From Brevibacillus fluminis (lineage in GTDB: Bacteria > Bacillota > Bacilli > Brevibacillales > Brevibacillaceae): a stretch of 64,000 bases of DNA. Position numbers and translations under genes: made by a program. Positions 8,661 to 16,348 of this stretch are shown here, piece after piece. Numbering within the stretch: position 1 is the stretch's first letter; each line of letters starts with the position of its first letter. The stretch lies in contig NZ_RHHQ01000023.1 in assembly GCF_003710825.1 (NCBI RefSeq), positions 1 through 64,000 of the forward strand, given 5' to 3'. Below the pieces are notes generated by a model. The model was not told the DNA's origin, searched no databases, and was given only the letters and a program-made list of their open reading frames with translations.

Positions 8661-9536
8661 TTATGTTTGCTTGTCTGACCGCCCGGCCACCGTGCCGAGG
8701 CGGTCTAATTTTTGCAACCAGCCATTCGACGCAATAATATGCGAAAACGATACCCGCTCCGCCAGTAGATGAAGCCCGATCAACAAAACCAGCAGGGCTG
8801 TTTTGACAACGGAATCAACCAAGGTCACTGTATAAAATCCGAGGATGAAGCCGAGGTAATTGGCTCCGGTGTCACCAAGCAGCACCTTTCCCCGCGCATC
8901 CGCGATATAGAACAGCATAGTGGCCGTGACAATCGGGATCAACCAAGGCCAGATCATGCCCGCGATCACTTCTCCGCTTGCCACGAAGAGTACGATCATA
9001 AACAGCCAAAACACCTTGATCGCCCGTCCCGGTCGTAAATCAAACAGGTTGATCAAATTCGCAAAAAGCGCAAGAACAAGTGTGTTGACCAGCACCTCCA
9101 AGCCCTGTGGCGAAAGGGCGATCGACAGCAACAGGGAGGTTCCGACGATGCCCCACGCTTTGAGAAACCCACTTGTCATCCGCTGTTCCCGCCATAGTGT
9201 CATGAAATGGCCGCGCATTCCCTTTACCGTTGTTTCCGGCGAGCGATCATCTTGCCAGCCCCAAAACGTCATGGCCACCGTTCCGCATAAAAAAAGGCTA
9301 AATTCACGGTCGATTCCCCAAGGTGACGTCAGGAGATAGAGGATCAGCATGCTGATGGTCACTGACATAACTAGTAGGACTCCGCCCCCTGTCGGCAACC
9401 TTTCGCCCCGGTAATTGCGGCAAACCATGTTGGTCTTGCACAACCATGTTAGTGTGTACCGATATAAGACAAGATGAAAAAACAGCGGCAGTGCAAAAGC
9501 CAGCATCAGAAAGAGCAGAGCCTCTATCTCAGCCAT
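8661..9536 (-). CDS. MraY/WecA-like prenyl-phosphate glycosyl-1-phosphate transferase
   Basis: A 291-residue polytopic membrane protein resembling the polyprenyl-phosphate N-acetylhexosamine-1-phosphate transferase superfamily. Landmarks are GERLPTGGGVLL near residue 40, LINLFDLRPGRAIK in place of the usual NLIDGLDGLA region, and GKVLLGDTGANYLG near residue 226, which corresponds to the catalytic GDTG segment. Family members move a sugar-phosphate onto a lipid carrier; the sugar here is unknown. The ATG at 9536 has an AAGGTGG ribosome site and overlaps the preceding glycosyltransferase by 13 bases, so the two are translationally linked. A separate mraY is expected elsewhere in the genome, making this a specialised paralogue. 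Confidence 0.75.
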   Translation of the reverse strand: MAEIEALLFLMLAFALPLFFHLVLYRYTLTWLCKTNMVCRNYRGERLPTGGGVLLVMSVTISMLILYLLTSPWGIDREFSLFLCGTVAMTFWGWQDDRSPETTVKGMRGHFMTLWREQRMTSGFLKAWGIVGTSLLLSIALSPQGLEVLVNTLVLALFANLINLFDLRPGRAIKVFWLFMIVLFVASGEVIAGMIWPWLIPIVTATMLFYIADARGKVLLGDTGANYLGFILGFYTVTLVDSVVKTALLVLLIGLHLLAERVSFSHIIASNGWLQKLDRLGTVAGRSDKQT

Positions 9537-10228
9537 GTCGACACCACCTTGGTTTCCTGCCATTTGCGTCCCAGCGCTCGTCCTACTGCGAGAAATTCCC
9601 GTCCGCGGTGCCAATAGCCGTGCCAATCGTTGCCTGTTTGCCGATGCGTGAAAGGAATCGGTACTTCTTGCACGCGAAAGCCTGCCCGCAGCGCATCGAT
9701 CGTCAGTCCAACCTCGATGCCGAACCCATCATCCAAACGCCTCATTGCTTGCAGAACTTCCTTGCGCACGGCCCGCTGACCGGAGAGCGGTGCTTGTGGT
9801 ACAAAACCCGTCAGCGTCCGAATGCCATAGCGTGCGAGACCTTTGGCGAGGCCGAGGCCGATTTTTTGCGACGGTACTGGCAAAACAGCGATCGCCATAT
9901 CGCATTCGCCGCCCATGACTGGTGCGAGCAGCTGCCCGGCTTGTATCGCGCTCTCCTCCAAATCGGCATCGAGCAGAAGGACCACGTCCCCTTTTGCTTG
10001 TTCCCACCCTGTCTGCAGCGCAAAGCCTTTTCCTCTGTTATCGGGCAAAGAAATCACCCGATCGGCATGAAGCGCAGCCAGCATCGCCGTCTTATCGCGG
10101 CTACCATCGTCGACCACAATGCATTCCACATCGTACGCCCACGTGCGAATGGCAGCGAGCGTGGAAGCGATATGCTGCTCCTCGTTATATGCCGGAATCA
10201 CGATGCTCACTTTGTTCACGCTGCGCAC
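9524..10228 (-). CDS. Family 2 glycosyltransferase
   Basis: A 234-residue GT-A-fold glycosyltransferase. The N terminus has the family signature VSIVIPAYNEEQHI followed by CIVVDDGSRDKT and the DxD-like metal site in VVLLLDADLEE near residue 85. It resembles dolichyl-phosphate-mannose-synthase-type enzymes but has no C-terminal membrane segments. The donor and acceptor cannot be told from sequence. The start is a GTG four bases after an AAGGAG site; a second GTG three codons in is an alternative. It overlaps steA by 44 bases and the phosphotransferase gene by 13, so the three form one operon. Confidence 0.82.
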   Translation of the reverse strand: MRSVNKVSIVIPAYNEEQHIASTLAAIRTWAYDVECIVVDDGSRDKTAMLAALHADRVISLPDNRGKGFALQTGWEQAKGDVVLLLDADLEESAIQAGQLLAPVMGGECDMAIAVLPVPSQKIGLGLAKGLARYGIRTLTGFVPQAPLSGQRAVRKEVLQAMRRLDDGFGIEVGLTIDALRAGFRVQEVPIPFTHRQTGNDWHGYWHRGREFLAVGRALGRKWQETKVVSTWLR

Positions 10229-11336
10229 GCCACTCCTTTACCATGGTATAAAGCGTCTCGAACAAACGGGGCTGACGCACGGGGGTTGAAACGACCTCGT
10301 CCATCTGCGTAAGCTGGCTCAGTCCTCTCGCATCGATTAGCTTGGAACCGAGCTTGGCTCTTGTCAGCAAGGTGCTCCCCATGCCCTTTCTTCCTTTCTC
10401 CAGAAAATCAATCATGCTGCTATGCGTCCCGACTGAAACAATCAAGGAAGCTTGTTGGTCATCTGCTAAAAGCAATGCCGCATCTTCGCTCGTGCCAGGT
10501 GCGGGTAGCCGGACAAAAGGCAGACCGAGGGCTTCCACGCGCTCGCCTCCGGGGGCGCGACCGTCGAGATAAGCATGCACAACCAGCTCCGCACCGCAGC
10601 ACAGCGCCTGATCGGACAAGCTGTCCATATCCCCTATGATGAGGTCTGGCATGATCCCAAGGTCTAGTAGCGCGTCAGCGGCACCATCTACGGCGATGAT
10701 CACCGGTTGCTTCCGGTCGATATAACCGCGAATAAGCTGGACATCTTCCTTGTAATATTTGCCGCGCGATACGACGACCACATGTCGTTCCGCCATGCGC
10801 GTTCGCAGCGACACCTTTGACAGAGGTTCAAGAATAAGCGCTTTTTCCCTCGCCACGTATTCGAACGTGTTGTCCAAGAAGCTCGACAGCACCGTTTTCG
10901 ATTGTTTGGCGGCCTCTTCCATTTGTTTTTCGATCTGCTCATGTGTGACAGGGATGAGCAGCGAACATGGTATCCATTCCTTTGCAGGGCGAACGAACAG
11001 CCTTGTTCCCGCAATCGCCGCCTCGCACCCTTCGTATAAGACTTCTTCCCCTTCTGACCGCTCGAACAACGGCTCTACGTTTTGGTAAAGCAAAATACCT
11101 GCTTCCAAAAGCCGTTTGGCCCCCGCAGCCGGATACAAGCCTGTCAAAAACGCGGAAGAATTGATGACCGCACTCACTTTCGCTTCAATCAGCTCTACAG
11201 CAGCCAGTTCATCCACGTCAGAATGATCGATGATCGCAATCTGACCTGGCTTTGCCCTACGGCTGACTTGTTTGGTTCTGCGATCCATCACAAGCTGTGA
11301 TCGGAGCAGAACGGAGGATGTCCCCATTCGACGCAC
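10185..11336 (-). CDS. steA: SteA-like cytokinetic-ring protein with thiamin-pyrophosphokinase-like domain
   Basis: About 383 residues. It resembles the SteA family, first described in actinobacteria where it partners SteB at the division site. An N-terminal region (AIIDHSDVDELAAVELIEAKVSAVIN) precedes a domain related to thiamin pyrophosphokinase with GDMDSLSD near residue 240; residues near 318 (GKGRKGMGSTLLTR) lead to a C terminus without a clear membrane anchor. The role in this lineage is unproven. The start is uncertain: AGGAGG lies eight bases before a TTG at 11339 and eleven before a GTG at 11336, while a GTG at 11348 overlaps the ribosome site. It leads an operon with the two sugar-transfer enzymes. 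Confidence 0.75.
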   Translation of the reverse strand: MRRMGTSSVLLRSQLVMDRRTKQVSRRAKPGQIAIIDHSDVDELAAVELIEAKVSAVINSSAFLTGLYPAAGAKRLLEAGILLYQNVEPLFERSEGEEVLYEGCEAAIAGTRLFVRPAKEWIPCSLLIPVTHEQIEKQMEEAAKQSKTVLSSFLDNTFEYVAREKALILEPLSKVSLRTRMAERHVVVVSRGKYYKEDVQLIRGYIDRKQPVIIAVDGAADALLDLGIMPDLIIGDMDSLSDQALCCGAELVVHAYLDGRAPGGERVEALGLPFVRLPAPGTSEDAALLLADDQQASLIVSVGTHSSMIDFLEKGRKGMGSTLLTRAKLGSKLIDARGLSQLTQMDEVVSTPVRQPRLFETLYTMVKEWRAQREQSEHRDSGI

Positions 11337-11401
11337 CAAGCTTCCCACCTCCTTCTTTTAGTATGGGAAATCTTGGTGCTGATCATGCGCTCGGGCAAAA
11401 G

Positions 11402-11436
11402 AAAAAAGAGACTATGCCAGGCACAATCTCTTTTTT
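11402..11436. terminator. Terminator after the 51-residue membrane protein gene
   Basis: AAAAAAGAGA and TCTCTTTTTT arms flank an inner TGCC-A-GGCA stem, giving T-runs on both strands. It ends transcription coming from 11470 on the minus strand and separates it from steA. Confidence 0.75.
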
Positions 11437-11469
11437 GAATTACGAGTCAATTTTCCGCTATTCATTTGT

Positions 11470-11625
11470 TTACAACGTGAGGATCAGGACGTCGGCGAGC
11501 AAGAAAATACAGAGGGCGACGATCCCAAATCCTACTGCGAAACTGTTCTTCACACGCGCAGAGCGAACAACTCCGGCCGCAATGAAAATGGTAAGAATAA
11601 ACATAAGGAAATCAAACAAATTCAT
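11470..11625 (-). CDS. 51-residue membrane protein, DUF2759-like
   Basis: A short hydrophobic protein with two membrane segments (LMFILTIFIAAGVV and VGFGIVALCIFLLADVLIL) separated by a basic turn, RSARVKNSF. The pattern resembles DUF2759 proteins of Bacillales, but the likeness is weak at this length. The ATG at 11625 lies 11 bases after AAAGGAG; the longer open frame upstream has no ribosome site. It is a single-gene unit closed by its own terminator. Function unknown. Confidence 0.6.
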   Translation of the reverse strand: MNLFDFLMFILTIFIAAGVVRSARVKNSFAVGFGIVALCIFLLADVLILTL

Positions 11626-11807
11626 GAAAGCGACATCTCCTTTGAGCGAAAATGGATCAAGTTCGGGTAGCCTGTCTATACGAACGAGGAAGAGAATACC
11701 ATATTCATTATATAGTTTACCCACCCACGAAACAAGTCGTATGGTTATTTGTGACAAATGATTTCACAATTTCATTCGTAGTTTTCTATCAAAATCTGGA
11801 GATTATG

Positions 11808-11842
11808 CGAAAAAGGAGCTTGCCAGTTTACGGCAAACCCCT
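11808..11842 (-). terminator. Terminator after the metallophosphoesterase gene
   Basis: On the minus strand, arms AGGGG...TTGCC and GGCAA..CTCCT enclose a seven-base loop and are followed by T5. Confidence 0.6.
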
Positions 11843-11849
11843 TCAACCG

Positions 11850-12731
11850 TTATGTTTGCTGCCTCAATGTAAGCAGCCCGACTTCCGGTCGGCAAAGAAA
11901 GCGGATTGGCAACACAGTCGTACCGATCCCGCGCGTCGTATAGACAAGCTGCGTCCCACCCGACCGCCGTTGCAAGCCATCGGGATATTTTTTTCCATAC
12001 GGCGGCAAGAGCAGCGCTCCTGCGAAAGGAAGCCGCACTTGACCACCATGGCTATGTCCGGACATCTGCAAATCGATCAGTCCATCAGGAATGTCGTCCG
12101 CGTAATCAGGCTCGTGCGCAAGCAAAAGTTTGCAAATCGCAGGATCTATTCCTGTGAGCGCTGCCTGAAGATCCGGTTGGCCATGAAGAATGTCATCGAC
12201 TCCTGCGACACACAGGGTCTGCCCGTCACGCTCAAGCAGCTTATTTTGATTCACCAGTACGTGAAACCCCGCTTGTTGCAAGCAATCGGTGATTTTTGCC
12301 TCTGCGGAGCGGTAATCGTGATTGCCGAGCACAGCATACTTGCCGAGAGGTGCCTGTAACCTTGCTAACACAGGCAATGCCGATTCTAGCGGGTCAGTGC
12401 TTAAATCGACCAAATCGCCGGTAAAACAAATCAGATCGGGCTGCCATTCTGCAACCCGGTCGAACACGTGTGATAGATCACCGATTTCCAAATGATAGCC
12501 CAAATGCAGATCACTCAGGTGCGCAATTCGAAGCCCGTCAAAAGCTGCAGGCAGCCGCGGGATTCTGATCTCCACCTCTCGGAACGTAAAGCGAAACCGT
12601 TCGATAAAAACCGAATAGCCTCCTGTCATCGCAGCCAATCCGGTAACAAAAAGAAGCCAGCGAAGCCCTTTGCCTAAAAAACGGCGTCGGCTCAGCTGGC
12701 TTGATCGGGAAGCTGGCAACACTTTGCTCAT
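11850..12731 (-). CDS. Calcineurin-like metallophosphoesterase with Tat-type signal (YkuE family)
   Basis: A 293-residue protein with the twin-arginine motif SRRRFLGKG followed by a hydrophobic segment, then a metallophosphoesterase domain with the metal-site blocks HLSDLHLG near residue 71, CFTGDLVD near 102, VLGNHDYR near 135 and MSGHSHGG near 222. B. subtilis YkuE, a Tat-exported phosphoesterase, has the same layout, so the enzyme probably acts outside the membrane. The substrate is unknown. The AAAGGGG ribosome site abuts the ATG at 12731 and is better spaced for a GTG at 12722; either keeps the twin-arginine motif. It lies 24 bases after the carbonic anhydrase gene and may share its transcript. 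Confidence 0.85.
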   Translation of the reverse strand: MSKVLPASRSSQLSRRRFLGKGLRWLLFVTGLAAMTGGYSVFIERFRFTFREVEIRIPRLPAAFDGLRIAHLSDLHLGYHLEIGDLSHVFDRVAEWQPDLICFTGDLVDLSTDPLESALPVLARLQAPLGKYAVLGNHDYRSAEAKITDCLQQAGFHVLVNQNKLLERDGQTLCVAGVDDILHGQPDLQAALTGIDPAICKLLLAHEPDYADDIPDGLIDLQMSGHSHGGQVRLPFAGALLLPPYGKKYPDGLQRRSGGTQLVYTTRGIGTTVLPIRFLCRPEVGLLTLRQQT

Positions 12732-12755
12732 CCCCTTTGAAAGATACCGTCACTA

Positions 12756-13322
12756 TTAGTCGTTTTCATATCCGTCCACGACCAAATCGAGCTTGCCGGT
12801 ATCCGGATCGATAATCAGTCCGTGCACACTAATGCCAGGAGGCAGCAGCGGATGGTTTTTGACCATCTCAACAGAACCACGCACCGCTTCCTGCACGCAG
12901 TCGAAGCCTTGCAGCCATTTATCCAAATGGATGCCGGAGTGTTTCAGGACCGCGAACGTCTCCTGCGAAATGCCTCTCTCCTCCATTTTGGCGAGCATCT
13001 TGTCGGATTGAATGTTGCTCATGCCGCAGTCATAATGGCCGATCACCAAAACCTCTGTTGCGCCTAATTCATAGATGGCCACCAGAATACTTCGCATGAC
13101 ACTGCCGAACGGGTGGGAAATGACGGCGCCGGCGCTTTTGATCAGCTTGAAGTCACCGTTATGCAGATCCATTGCTTTCGGTAGCAATTCCACAAGCCGC
13201 GTATCCATACAGGAAATGACCACGAGCTGTTTCCCAGGGTACTTGGTGGTTTTATATTTTTCATAATCTTTACTCTCGACGAATTTTTTGTTGAACTCCA
13301 GAATCTCTGTTACATTTTGCAT
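12756..13322 (-). CDS. Beta-class carbonic anhydrase
   Basis: Zinc enzyme interconverting CO2 and bicarbonate. The 188-residue protein has the beta-class ligand blocks SCMDTRL near residue 38 (Cys, with the Asp-Arg dyad) and GHYDCGM near residue 97 (His and Cys). The short bacterial form without a membrane segment resembles YtiB of B. subtilis. A cytoplasmic enzyme of this type could supply bicarbonate for the biotin carboxylase encoded at 35.7 kb, though nothing in the sequence links them. It appears to lead a two-gene unit with the phosphoesterase. Confidence 0.9.
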   Translation of the reverse strand: MQNVTEILEFNKKFVESKDYEKYKTTKYPGKQLVVISCMDTRLVELLPKAMDLHNGDFKLIKSAGAVISHPFGSVMRSILVAIYELGATEVLVIGHYDCGMSNIQSDKMLAKMEERGISQETFAVLKHSGIHLDKWLQGFDCVQEAVRGSVEMVKNHPLLPPGISVHGLIIDPDTGKLDLVVDGYEND

Positions 13323-13429
13323 GAACTGTCATCCCTTCTGGGTTTTCCCATTGTATTCGTTCATCACCGAAGGATGTCCTTACGCGAAAGTATACAACAG
13401 ATTCTGTCATACTTCACCTTTCAATATGC

Positions 13430-13465
13430 AAAAAAGCTGCCGTTTATGAATTAGGCAGCTTTTTC
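13430..13465. terminator. Bidirectional terminator
   Basis: Twelve-base arms (AAAAAAGCTGCC and GGCAGCTTTTTC) flank a 12-base loop, just after the stop of the 92-residue gene. T-runs exist in both directions. Confidence 0.85.
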
Positions 13466-13474
13466 TCTGTCTTT

Positions 13475-13753
13475 TTATTCATCATGATGCATACAGCAAC
13501 GAATTGTATCAATCATGTTTTTGTATTGCTCCCCGCAAATTCTGCATGTGTATTCATCTTGAATATGCTTGTTATTGCGGAACACAACGACTTTTTCTGC
13601 CGTCTGAACCACATCGAGATCGCCGCCCGCTTTCTGCTCAATGCGATATGCTTCATCGCCGTAAACAAACACCATTCCATTCACCTCGTCTTGTGATAAC
13701 GTACCGCCATTTTTTTCAATCCATTTCTCAACCAGTGTAAATCCGGTTCCCAT
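13475..13753 (-). CDS. Uncharacterised 92-residue protein with C-terminal cysteine cluster
   Basis: I do not recognise a family. The N-terminal two thirds look like a small alpha/beta domain (GDEAYRIEQKAGGDLDVVQT). The C terminus holds CRICGEQYK...RCCMHHDE, with Cys at about 71, 74, 86 and 87 followed by two His, a possible zinc-ribbon-like site. It stands alone between its own promoter (13803-13831) and terminator. The ATG at 13753 has a GGAGGGATCACG ribosome site. Confidence 0.75.
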   Translation of the reverse strand: MGTGFTLVEKWIEKNGGTLSQDEVNGMVFVYGDEAYRIEQKAGGDLDVVQTAEKVVVFRNNKHIQDEYTCRICGEQYKNMIDTIRCCMHHDE

Positions 13754-13802
13754 CGTGATCCCTCCACATGTTATCTTTCTTTTTCTGATTTTTCTTACTC
13801 AC

Positions 13803-13831
13803 ATTGTACTGTAACAGTTTTTATAAATCAA
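13803..13831 (-). promoter_or_regulatory. Sigma-A promoter of the 92-residue gene
   Basis: Minus strand TTGATT, 17-base spacer, TACAAT, ending 50 bases before the start codon at 13753. Confidence 0.65.
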
Positions 13832-13896
13832 TATCTGTTATACATTTCTTGTTTGCTTTTTTTTCGACAACTCTATTCTCCAGTTGAAAATGCGTA

Positions 13897-13936
13897 TAAA
13901 AAAACTGTCCCTCACTACTTTTGTAGTTTGGAACAG
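13897..13936 (-). terminator. Terminator after the GNAT gene
   Basis: On the minus strand CTGT-CC and ACTAC pair with GTAGT and GG-ACAG around an AAAA loop, followed by T7. It closes the operon reading from 15140 to 13991. Confidence 0.75.
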
Positions 13937-13990
13937 CCTCAGGAAGTCACCCTGTTTTATTGTGTTACAGAAAAGAAAATTCTGTTACCA

Positions 13991-14455
13991 TCACAGCTCA
14001 GCCGTCAACCGAATCATATCACGACAGTGGATGCCATTTTCCCAGATCGGCTCCGAATAATGACGGGTAAAGAAATCGTGATCGATGGCACTGATACGGA
14101 ACCCGCATTTTTGGTAAAGCGCAAGCTGTCCGATGCTGGAATTGCCCGTACCCACTTCCATGCGGGCAAACCCTTTTTGCTTTGCCGTATCCAACGCGTG
14201 CAAAATCAGCTTCTTGCCGATGCCGCTACCCTGGCATTGTTCGGCTACCGCAACGTTCATCAGTTCAATGGTTTGCTCTTCGGTTTGCAAGAGAACCGAT
14301 ACACCGACGATCTCTCCATCGAGCAGTGCGACATAACACTCGCCTCGGTCAAAATAGGAAAGCACTTGCTTTTCCGACGGGTCGGCTAATAGTAGCAACG
14401 GCATCGGTGGACTTTCAGACGGCTGCAGCAGCCGAATGTGGAACGTATTCATCAT
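13991..14455 (-). CDS. GNAT-family N-acetyltransferase
   Basis: A 154-residue acetyl-CoA-dependent transferase of the GNAT superfamily, similar in layout to YvbK-type proteins. The acetyl-CoA site (motif A) is seen as VAEQCQGSGIGKKLI near residue 70, followed by the motif-B region ALYQKCGFRISAIDHDFF. The acceptor is unknown. Its ATG overlaps the stop of the upstream membrane-protein gene as ATGA, so it is translationally coupled and is the last member of a three-ORF unit. A second ATG follows immediately. Confidence 0.85.
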   Translation of the reverse strand: MMNTFHIRLLQPSESPPMPLLLLADPSEKQVLSYFDRGECYVALLDGEIVGVSVLLQTEEQTIELMNVAVAEQCQGSGIGKKLILHALDTAKQKGFARMEVGTGNSSIGQLALYQKCGFRISAIDHDFFTRHYSEPIWENGIHCRDMIRLTAEL

Positions 14456-15057
14456 TGCACGCCCCTCTCATTTTTTTTCATGTAATGAAGTCGATAAAAA
14501 ATATCCGTGCCGGTACTGGCTGGCTTTTTGCCTGGAGCAATTGCCTCATTGGGATCAACTGAGCCTTGATCTGGGTCGACAAGCTCCCTCGACACTAGAA
14601 ATTTCGAATCATCGCGTTCGAACATAAAGCGGTCTGTATCCCAATACATGCCGCCAATGCCCAACGGATTTTCCAAATACTCGACAACTTTGCCTTTTTG
14701 GACAAAAACAAGGAGCGAGTGGTCGTCCAGGTACTGGATATGGTTCACGACATCGTTGTACCAGTGGTAGCCGATCTGCCGGTAAATATACGACGGCGGT
14801 GAATAAGGGCCAAACAGGTATACGCGATCCCAGGAAAAATCAGTGATCGCGGCGAGATTCACCACGGTTGCTTGCGGATTTTTTCCGCTTTGTGGCATCG
14901 CATGAAGCAGCTTTTGTTGAAGCAGAGAACGTTTCGCTTGACGCTCTTCCGTTTCGAGTGACCAGTCATGGCTCCATTTGACATAGAGCATGAGCGCAAG
15001 CGTGGCAAAAATGACCAAGATCAATGCGCGAACGGCAAAAAAGAAGACCCTATTCAT
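14452..15057 (-). CDS. Uncharacterised membrane-anchored protein
   Basis: A 201-residue protein with one N-terminal hydrophobic segment (FFFAVRALILVIFATLALML) and a large extracytoplasmic domain rich in aromatic residues (YSPPSYIYRQIGYHWYNDV, GIGGMYWDTDRFMF). I recognise no family. The ATG at 15057 overlaps the stop of the 28-residue ORF upstream by ATGA, and its own stop overlaps the GNAT start the same way. An ATG six codons earlier exists but lacks the coupling geometry. Context suggests an envelope-associated role only in the weakest sense. Confidence 0.72.
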   Translation of the reverse strand: MNRVFFFAVRALILVIFATLALMLYVKWSHDWSLETEERQAKRSLLQQKLLHAMPQSGKNPQATVVNLAAITDFSWDRVYLFGPYSPPSYIYRQIGYHWYNDVVNHIQYLDDHSLLVFVQKGKVVEYLENPLGIGGMYWDTDRFMFERDDSKFLVSRELVDPDQGSVDPNEAIAPGKKPASTGTDIFYRLHYMKKNERGVQ

Positions 15058-15140
15058 GCCACCATATGCTCCCACTGTCGCAGGAGCCAGTTTGCTCTGT
15101 ACTTTTCCTCAAACAATTCCGTGACATCGTTTGGCTTCAT
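15054..15140 (-). CDS. 28-residue micro-ORF coupled to the downstream membrane-protein gene
   Basis: ATG at 15140 preceded by an AAGAAGGGA ribosome site opens a 28-codon frame, beginning MKPNDVTELFEEKYRANW, whose TGA overlaps the next ATG (ATGA at 15054-15057). The peptide is charged and amphipathic, with three tryptophan/tyrosine positions, and no signal sequence. The same ATGA overlap joins the next two genes. It could be a real small protein or a leader that couples translation; I recognise no homologue. Confidence 0.5.
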   Translation of the reverse strand: MKPNDVTELFEEKYRANWLLRQWEHMVA

Positions 15141-15215
15141 CGTTTGTTCCCTTCTTATTCCGTTGGATTGCACCCGGAGCCTTACCGAAGGTCCCCGCAC
15201 TATTCCTTTACTTTA

Positions 15216-16154
15216 TTATAGTAAAAAATTTTCTTCCAAACGCAAGCTTCCAGCTTCTGCATGGAGGTGTGCCTGAACGCCGAATGGCAATGATAGGTTG
15301 GTTTTCCCGTGTCCCACCTGCACATTCCAGATCGTCGGTTTGCCCAAAGGAGCGATAATAGTATTGATTACGTCGTGTACGGAGAACCCGTCAGCATAAC
15401 GTGTGGATGTACAGCGAGTGAATGTCCCGAGAATGAAGCCTGCCGCTTCCTCCAGCTTACCCGCGAGTGCCAATTGTGTCAGCATGCGATCGATTTTGTA
15501 CGGTTCTTCATTCACATCCTCCAAAAACAGCAGCTTCCCTTTTGTTTCAATCTCGTATGGCGTTCCCATCAACGCGCTGACCAGCGCCAAATTGCCGCCG
15601 ACAATCGGACCACTTGCTTCCCCCGGCACGATACATTCGATCTTTTCTTCCTCTGGGTTGCGAATTTCGCCAAGCGGCTCTGTCGTTGTGATCGTATGAA
15701 ACAGGCTGGCATTCGACCACGCGCTAAGCCCACTGACATACGAGGTGGAAATCGTCGGGGCATGCAGCGTCGCAAGTCCCGCCTTTTTGCCAAGCGCGAG
15801 ATGCAGAGCGGTTATATCACTATAGCCCAAAAACAGTTTTGGATTGGCTGCAATCGCATCGTAATCGAGCAGCGGTAACATTTGCGATGCCCCATAGCCG
15901 CCACGCATCGCGAAAACCGCATCCACTTCGGGATCGGTAAACATGCGCGTGAGTTCACTGGCACGCAGCTCCGCCGGCCCGGCGAGATAGCCGCCATAGC
16001 GCTCATAGCAAGTCTCGCTCACAATGACATGGTAGCCCAATGCCTCCAGCTCTGCTACACCGCGCTCCAGATCTTCAGTCCCTTGCATCGGCGTGGACGT
16101 TGCCACGATCCCAATCGTATCTCCGGTTTTCAACGCTTTGCCTTTTTTCAACAT
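15216..16154 (-). CDS. LD-carboxypeptidase, peptidase family S66
   Basis: A 312-residue serine peptidase of the MccF/LdcA family, which cleaves the bond between a meso-diaminopimelate (L-centre) and D-alanine in murein tripeptide-tetrapeptide recycling, or detoxifies peptide-nucleotide antibiotics. The N terminus GDTIGIVATSTP and AMRGGYGASQML precede the nucleophile block LGYSDITALH near residue 112; the catalytic Glu and His lie in the C-terminal half (EDVNEEPYKIDRML, VGHGKTNLSLPFG). Similar to YkfA of B. subtilis. The specific substrate cannot be told. It may precede the micro-ORF operon, which starts 75 bases downstream. Confidence 0.88.
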   Translation of the reverse strand: MLKKGKALKTGDTIGIVATSTPMQGTEDLERGVAELEALGYHVIVSETCYERYGGYLAGPAELRASELTRMFTDPEVDAVFAMRGGYGASQMLPLLDYDAIAANPKLFLGYSDITALHLALGKKAGLATLHAPTISTSYVSGLSAWSNASLFHTITTTEPLGEIRNPEEEKIECIVPGEASGPIVGGNLALVSALMGTPYEIETKGKLLFLEDVNEEPYKIDRMLTQLALAGKLEEAAGFILGTFTRCTSTRYADGFSVHDVINTIIAPLGKPTIWNVQVGHGKTNLSLPFGVQAHLHAEAGSLRLEENFLL

Positions 16155-16261
16155 GGTTCTCGATCCCGCCCTTCGTTTTGCTCCATACAGTCATTCGCCT
16201 TCTTACCCTGATGTTCCTTGGCTACAGGCAAATTTCATTTCTCTCACAACGCACCGCCCCT

Positions 16262-16290
16262 TTGACACGATTTCATTTGCACATTATCAT
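16262..16290 (+). promoter_or_regulatory. Sigma-A promoter of the COG0523 GTPase gene
   Basis: A consensus TTGACA is followed after 17 bases by TATCAT, placing the transcription start near 16297 and leaving a leader of about 50 bases. Confidence 0.75.
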
Positions 16291-16305
16291 GAACATCAGG
16301 AGATA

Positions 16306-16318
16306 AATTGTAACAATT
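16306..16318. promoter_or_regulatory. 13-bp palindrome at the transcription start of the COG0523 gene
   Basis: AATTGTAACAATT is a perfect odd palindrome about 10 bases after the predicted start point, a typical repressor position. It shares symmetry and TGTAA cores with Fur-superfamily sites, including Zur, but is not a full consensus match. Confidence 0.4.
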
Positions 16319-16348
16319 CTGATTTGCGAAAAGTGAGGGACATAGCAG

